Shown: one piece after another, positions 59,169 through 64,000 of the stretch
Numbering within the stretch: position 1 is the first letter of the stretch
Layout: each line of letters starts with the position of its first letter
DNA from: Scleromitrula shiraiana
Lineage: Eukaryota; Ascomycota; Leotiomycetes; Helotiales; Sclerotiniaceae
NCBI GenBank assembly: GCA_028455995.1
Contig: JABELC010000006.1
Coordinates: forward strand, 620,001 to 684,000
DNA: 64,000 nt
Direction: 5' to 3'
Program-made: the position numbers and the translations under genes
The notes under the pieces: model-generated
The model's input: only the letters and a program-made list of their open reading frames with translations
What the model was told of the DNA's origin: nothing
Databases searched by the model: none

Positions 59169-62100
59169 CCTGCTCGATATCAAATCTCTACGTAGGTGCC
59201 CCCCAGTATATACCTACTCTGACTTATTATTATTATTATTATTATTGTTCAATCATCACTGCATTGTGAGAGTTTACAATGTCCTCCCCCTTATCCCTAA
59301 AGCCAGGTTACCTGGCTATGTTTAATGGATCTTGAACGACAACATCTCGAGTTTGAACTTCAGCCTTTATTGTGAACTATACTCCTATACTCAACTGCAG
59401 GGCTTCAGGGCTTCAGGGCTTCAGGGGAAAGGAAAAAGAAAAAGTACGGAAGTATTGCAATGTTCCATGATGGGCTGTGCAATTTTCGAGATTGCGATTG
59501 CAAGGATTTTAACGTTCTAACGGATAGATCCCATGGCTCCTCCTCTTCTAGGCCTCCTACGTCAAACCATATCTTTAACATCTGAATCTTTTCTGGCTTC
59601 AATCAAATCTTCCATTTATTATGAAATCCTCAATGATTTTTGATTATTTATTACTGGTATTCTACCTTATCGCATATAATAAATAACCAACTGTTGTATC
59701 GTCAATTCGTCAATTATTCTACATTCGTACGTACTCGGGGAGAATCTGAGAAGTAACCGTCACTGGTGAACTACATTATTAATCTACCAATGTACCATGT
59801 AATTACTATATTCTATAGATTTGTTACTTATTATCCTAATTACTCTTCTCTTCTAGGACTTTGAAATCTCCCCCACGATAATATCACGACAATAAATCGA
59901 AGCTTCGATTCTTCAATAACCCCCCTCCCTCCCTCTCTCCCTCCCTCCCCCCTTTGCAATGTTTCTCAACTGGTTGGTCAACATTTCATATTCATTTACA
60001 CTTTTATGTTGTGTATTGAAGCCTCAATTCAATATAACGATTCTATACGAACAATACCGAGTACTCAGGTTACAGAACAAAAATGATAGCATAATTCTCA
60101 CCTTGTCTTCTTCAAAACCCTCCAAATCATCTATGACGGATTTTTGTCTTAGATTCCACGCAAGGGCTTTAACTCATTTTAATATACAGTATCTTTTTGG
60201 GTCAAACCTGTAAGAGACCCATGGATGGGATGGGGACCGATGGGTAAGTAACGTCTGTGCGAGTAAGGACTAATGTGCCATATTAATCCTAGTCGACCGG
60301 AAAATCTGGTATTTCAATTCTCGTCGATAACAAAAAGGCATGCGGGAAAATCAATTTGATAGGACGTCGGGAAGACCGGATAGGATAGTATACCTTTTTA
60401 GGTATCGCATCTATATCTTTGAAGCTTTTTCGAACGACGCCTCAAGAATCAATCAAATATATTCACGGAGGTTAAGCGAAGTCCGACGATTATGCCGCGA
60501 AAGAATCTCCGTCTCAATTCGATGGGGCCATTAACTGATGAACTCTTTAAGGTTACGAAGCCCACGAAGTATCATGTATACCTATCTCTATACATAAAAA
60601 TAAAAAAGTGAGAAACATAAACGAAAGGGAAAGGAAGGGAAGGGAAGGGAAGGGGGGAAAAGTTCTTCTTCGATCGAGAGGATGAACAATACTAACTGTA
60701 CTGTAATAATAACAATCAGGGACCATGTCTAGAAAATGGTCCCATCTCTTTGCTCATCTCCATATAAAATTCATAAATTTTGTGGATACAAGACGTCGAT
60801 CCCACCGCTCATTCTAGGGGTGCTTGGGTTTCTGGATCATATTTGTTTGGTGATGTACGTGATGTGCTGTGCTGTACTGTGCTGTGCTGTGCTGCTGCGG
60901 TGCGAGTATTGTATCCATTGTGCTGTATTATAGTAAATGAAAGCAAAGCAAAGCCCAATGAATAATAAACGGATGGATGGATTACTGGGTATGGGAATGC
61001 TATTTTAGGGTTCCTATGTCTCAATATTGATGCTTAGGTATTTACTTTACTTACCTTGCCTACTTCACCTACGTACACACTATGTAAACATAATGCTGTG
61101 CCTCAAATCTTAACATTTTTACGATTAAAGATCAAGCATACACACACACACAGCTTTAATCAAGGTTGTCGATCTATCTATCTGCCTGTCATGTTTGAAG
61201 AAAATACTGTATGTCATATATATATATATATATATATACGTGTATGAGGTTGTCCAATTACAAACCATTATGTACGAGTACGAATCAATTACCCCCATCT
61301 CGATAGAAATGCATCTATCCATCTATCAATCTTTACAATACTCTACTTACTACATGATGAATAATAAGTACAGTAGTAGATAGATGTAGTAGGCAAAGCC
61401 CACGTCGACGAGTATACCGTATAATCTTAACAAACCTCAGTTTGTTTACCCAGTTCTGATTGAGCTTAACAGAGTCCCCCTGCCGTCGCTAACCATACCC
61501 AAAACAACAAGAAAGTTCCAGTTTTTAACCTTTATAATGAATCAAAATCCATCCATCCACTTTATCGATCTTTTCAACCGGATTTTCAGAATTCAGCAGA
61601 TATACTATCATACTATATATCGGGTCAGGTCCCCTAACACGCCGCTTCTTCTCTATTAATACTTAAGTTATATGACAACTTATGTAACAAAAACAATGGA
61701 TTCTAGTCAATAAACAAATTTAAAAATATGTTAAGCTTTTTTAAAAATATTAATATAATAAATCTTGTTTCAATGCAAAAACAAGAATTGTGTAGATTCG
61801 CAATAAAACCTCTCTTTGTACTAAAGAGAAAAGGCATTCGGAATTGAGCTTAGATAAACCTCTGTTTGTTGAGATTATACGGTATATATATATATGTTAT
61901 GCAGGAAGTCGATCATCAAATACAATCAAATTTCGTAAATCAACTAACTAACTTAACTAATAACTAACTTAATTACTGACTATCAAACTAAACATCTATA
62001 CTATAATACCGCCGCCAACCGGCCGACCAGCTTGCTTGCTTGCTTGCTTGACATTCTTTGTCCGTGCTTATATTTGGGAGAATTATCCGAGATTATATCT

Positions 62101-64000
62101 TACTGTGCTGTTATCATCATTATCATCATCGTGGTTGTTATATCATTTCATGAGTCTTTAGGTTCGGTCGATTACGAGATCGTGGAATATGTAGAATATT
62201 CTGTTTTCTCTCTCGTCTTTTTGTGTTTTGGGGGGAGGAGGGGTCTAGGTATTGTGTCGTGTCGTGTTGTATGTTTGTATGCAGTAGGTATATTGAGATT
62301 TGAGATGGATTGTTGATATGATGGAGGTTGGTATTAAAGCAACTAATCAGTCAGTCAGTTGGTTGAGAAAGTTCTCCAAAAACACACGCGCGCGAATGGG
62401 TAAGTTTCTCTCTATTTCTTGGGGTTTAGTTTTGACAAGTTGTACAGTCGTGCATTGTATTGTATTATATTTTATTGTAGGAACAAGGTTTCCATCCTGT
62501 TATTTTTGTTCTATCACTGTACTTTTCCTTCGAGTAACCTTCTACCTACCCATCATCCATCCCCATCTCAATCTCAATCTCATACACACCACCCACCACA
62601 CACGAAAACATCCTCCTCCCACCCTTCCACTCTTTCCACCACCAGGATACCAGAGCTTCGAATTTACCTCATCCCAAGACTCCCAAGCCTTTCCTACTAT
62701 ACTACATTATGCCTTATCCCACTCACAGCTATCGCCTATGTATACTTAGTCCAATGTACCACCCCACCACCACCACCACCACCATCATCATCACATCAAA
62801 TATCAAAGCAACATCCCACACTACCCACCCATTGTCACCTGTAAAATCTTATATCTTATAATTCCAAGTATATCCCAGCGTTTCAAGACCAAAAAGTGAT
62901 ATTTCCACGAGGAAACCAATCACACGAGAGAAGCGTGGGAAGCATAGATACATAGATATCACATTTCTTACAACCGTGAGTGAATTCAGAATGATTCATT
63001 TTGGGTGTCTGTGTCTGTGTCTGTGTTGTGTCTGTCAGTAATTAGGAGTTTTTAATCTCCGAGAATGAAAGGATGGGAAAGGTGCCGGGCGCCTTGTCCT
63101 ATCAACCAGCTTCTTGGCATGGACGATACGGGTATTAAGTACCTAGGTAGAGGGTTGGATGTAACCCTCTTTTATTTTGTGTGAATGATAGTGTGGCATG
63201 GTATTGTGTTGACTTACTGAGCCACAGGAGATTGATGATGGGATGGATGGATGGGTAGATGGTTTCGTGGCGCCGTTATGTTATGGTGGTATATTAGAAC
63301 GGAACGTATGATATTTGTTGTACTGCAGATAGATTATATACTACGATACAATCCATGTTTTCCGAAATATTCCATTGTATGCTACGCAGCCAGCTAGCTG
63401 GGCATTGGTTCCTAAGTTATTGTTTATATTTATCTTACAACAGGAAAATGGATGGATGGTTTCAATGGTTCATCTCGTCGTATTAGTCCTACAACTCATG
63501 TAACTCCAAGCCATGCTGATGATTTTTCTTAGTAAAAAGTGAAGTGAAAGGAAGAGCAAGTAAATTTTCTTATGTGGAGTTTCCGAGTTCCCCTTTTCGT
63601 AGATAGCTTCGCCTCTTTTTCTCTACTCACCTTCATTTCTCCCCCTCATCTTCCCTTCCCAAATCATTTTCGTTGCCCTCGGTTTCTCTTTCCCCCTTTA
63701 CCTTCTTGTTCCACGTCATCCCCTTTCTCATCGCCCTCGCTCAATGCTCTTGCACCATCGAGCATTGCAAATCTCCCATTTGTGTTCCTTCATCACACTT
63801 GATTATCTTTCTCACTCTTCCCTCTCGTCATCTATCTCCATTCGTTTTATAGTCTCAGATGCGTAGTGTTAGATATAGAGTCGGAGAGAAGAGGGGAAGA
63901 GTAAAGGTGAAGATATAGAGCTATCTAGTTTCCGATACTAATCCCACCCCATGACGTCCCGTCCCATCTCATCCATCTTCATTCTCATCATCATTATGTG

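Larger units (their letters stand above)
57586..64000. other. Gene-poor 6.4 kb at the right end
   Basis: No ORF here has a recognisable domain or credible exon structure. Features seen are pentamer arrays at 58609-58642 (TATAG) and 59141-59168 (GTATC), an A/T-rich patch at about 58730-58820 bounded by GC-containing DNA, an ATT run near 59227, a TA run near 61218-61237, and pyrimidine-rich stretches near 59920 and 62560-62800. The CT-rich end (63600-64000) looks like a promoter or leader for a plus-strand gene beyond the window, but no start can be fixed. Confidence 0.55.

Noticed and set aside
62300..62844. Overlapping 140-150 codon plus-strand ORFs
   Set aside because: They are low complexity (Pro, His, Thr, Ser) from a CT/CA-rich tract, lie in competing frames and have no recognisable domain.

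Overview
This window is nuclear DNA from a filamentous ascomycete. The protein genes carry short introns (40 to about 200 bases, with GTAAGT, GTATGT or similar donors and CTAAC-like branch sites). They encode typical eukaryotic housekeeping proteins, and there is an intron-bearing tRNA-Tyr. Long AT-leaning spacers full of microsatellites, plus an almost pure A/T block bounded by inverted repeats, suggest a Pezizomycotina genome with repeat-induced mutation. A Leotiomycetes (Sclerotinia/Botrytis-like) origin is my guess from overall character and was not tested.

Layout. At 1-1190 (-) lies the 5' part of a nuclear-looking protein of uncertain identity. 4394-8988 (+) is a three-exon Dnf1-type P4 ATPase (phospholipid flippase). 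10514-16941 (+) is a four-exon Sen1-type RNA/DNA helicase. 18433-20787 (+) is a serine-rich protein of unknown function with a 5'UTR intron. A degenerate tandem repeat array lies at about 21785-22510 and a tRNA-Tyr(GUA) at 23024-23113. 24003-24676 (-) is a three-exon small secreted Trp-rich protein. A gene-poor desert of about 9 kb precedes a PCL-type (Pho85) cyclin at 34020-36176 (+). A second, oppositely oriented array of the same tandem repeat family lies at about 38921-40275.

Then come an unknown CxxC protein (40520-41401, -) and, divergent from it, the RNase P/MRP subunit POP1 (41919-44609, +). An AT-rich element with terminal inverted repeats (45139-46785) is followed by an unknown two-exon gene (47493-48378, -) and a 2EXR-domain protein (50751-51647, +). 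A Wbp11-type splicing-factor gene (52079-53110, -) has an apparent one-base frameshift in an A8 run. A five-exon ketopantoate-reductase-like gene (54966-57585, -) ends in a long Gly/Pro/Arg disordered tail. The last 6.4 kb show no supportable gene.

The genes do not form a pathway or cluster. Several (SEN1, POP1, Wbp11) serve RNA processing, but nothing indicates co-regulation beyond the 517-base divergent spacer between the CxxC gene and POP1. The most unusual items are the paired tandem repeat arrays, the TIR-bounded AT block, the reductase-like protein lacking usual catalytic residues, the Trp-rich secreted protein with a Kex2-type site, and the Wbp11 frameshift.
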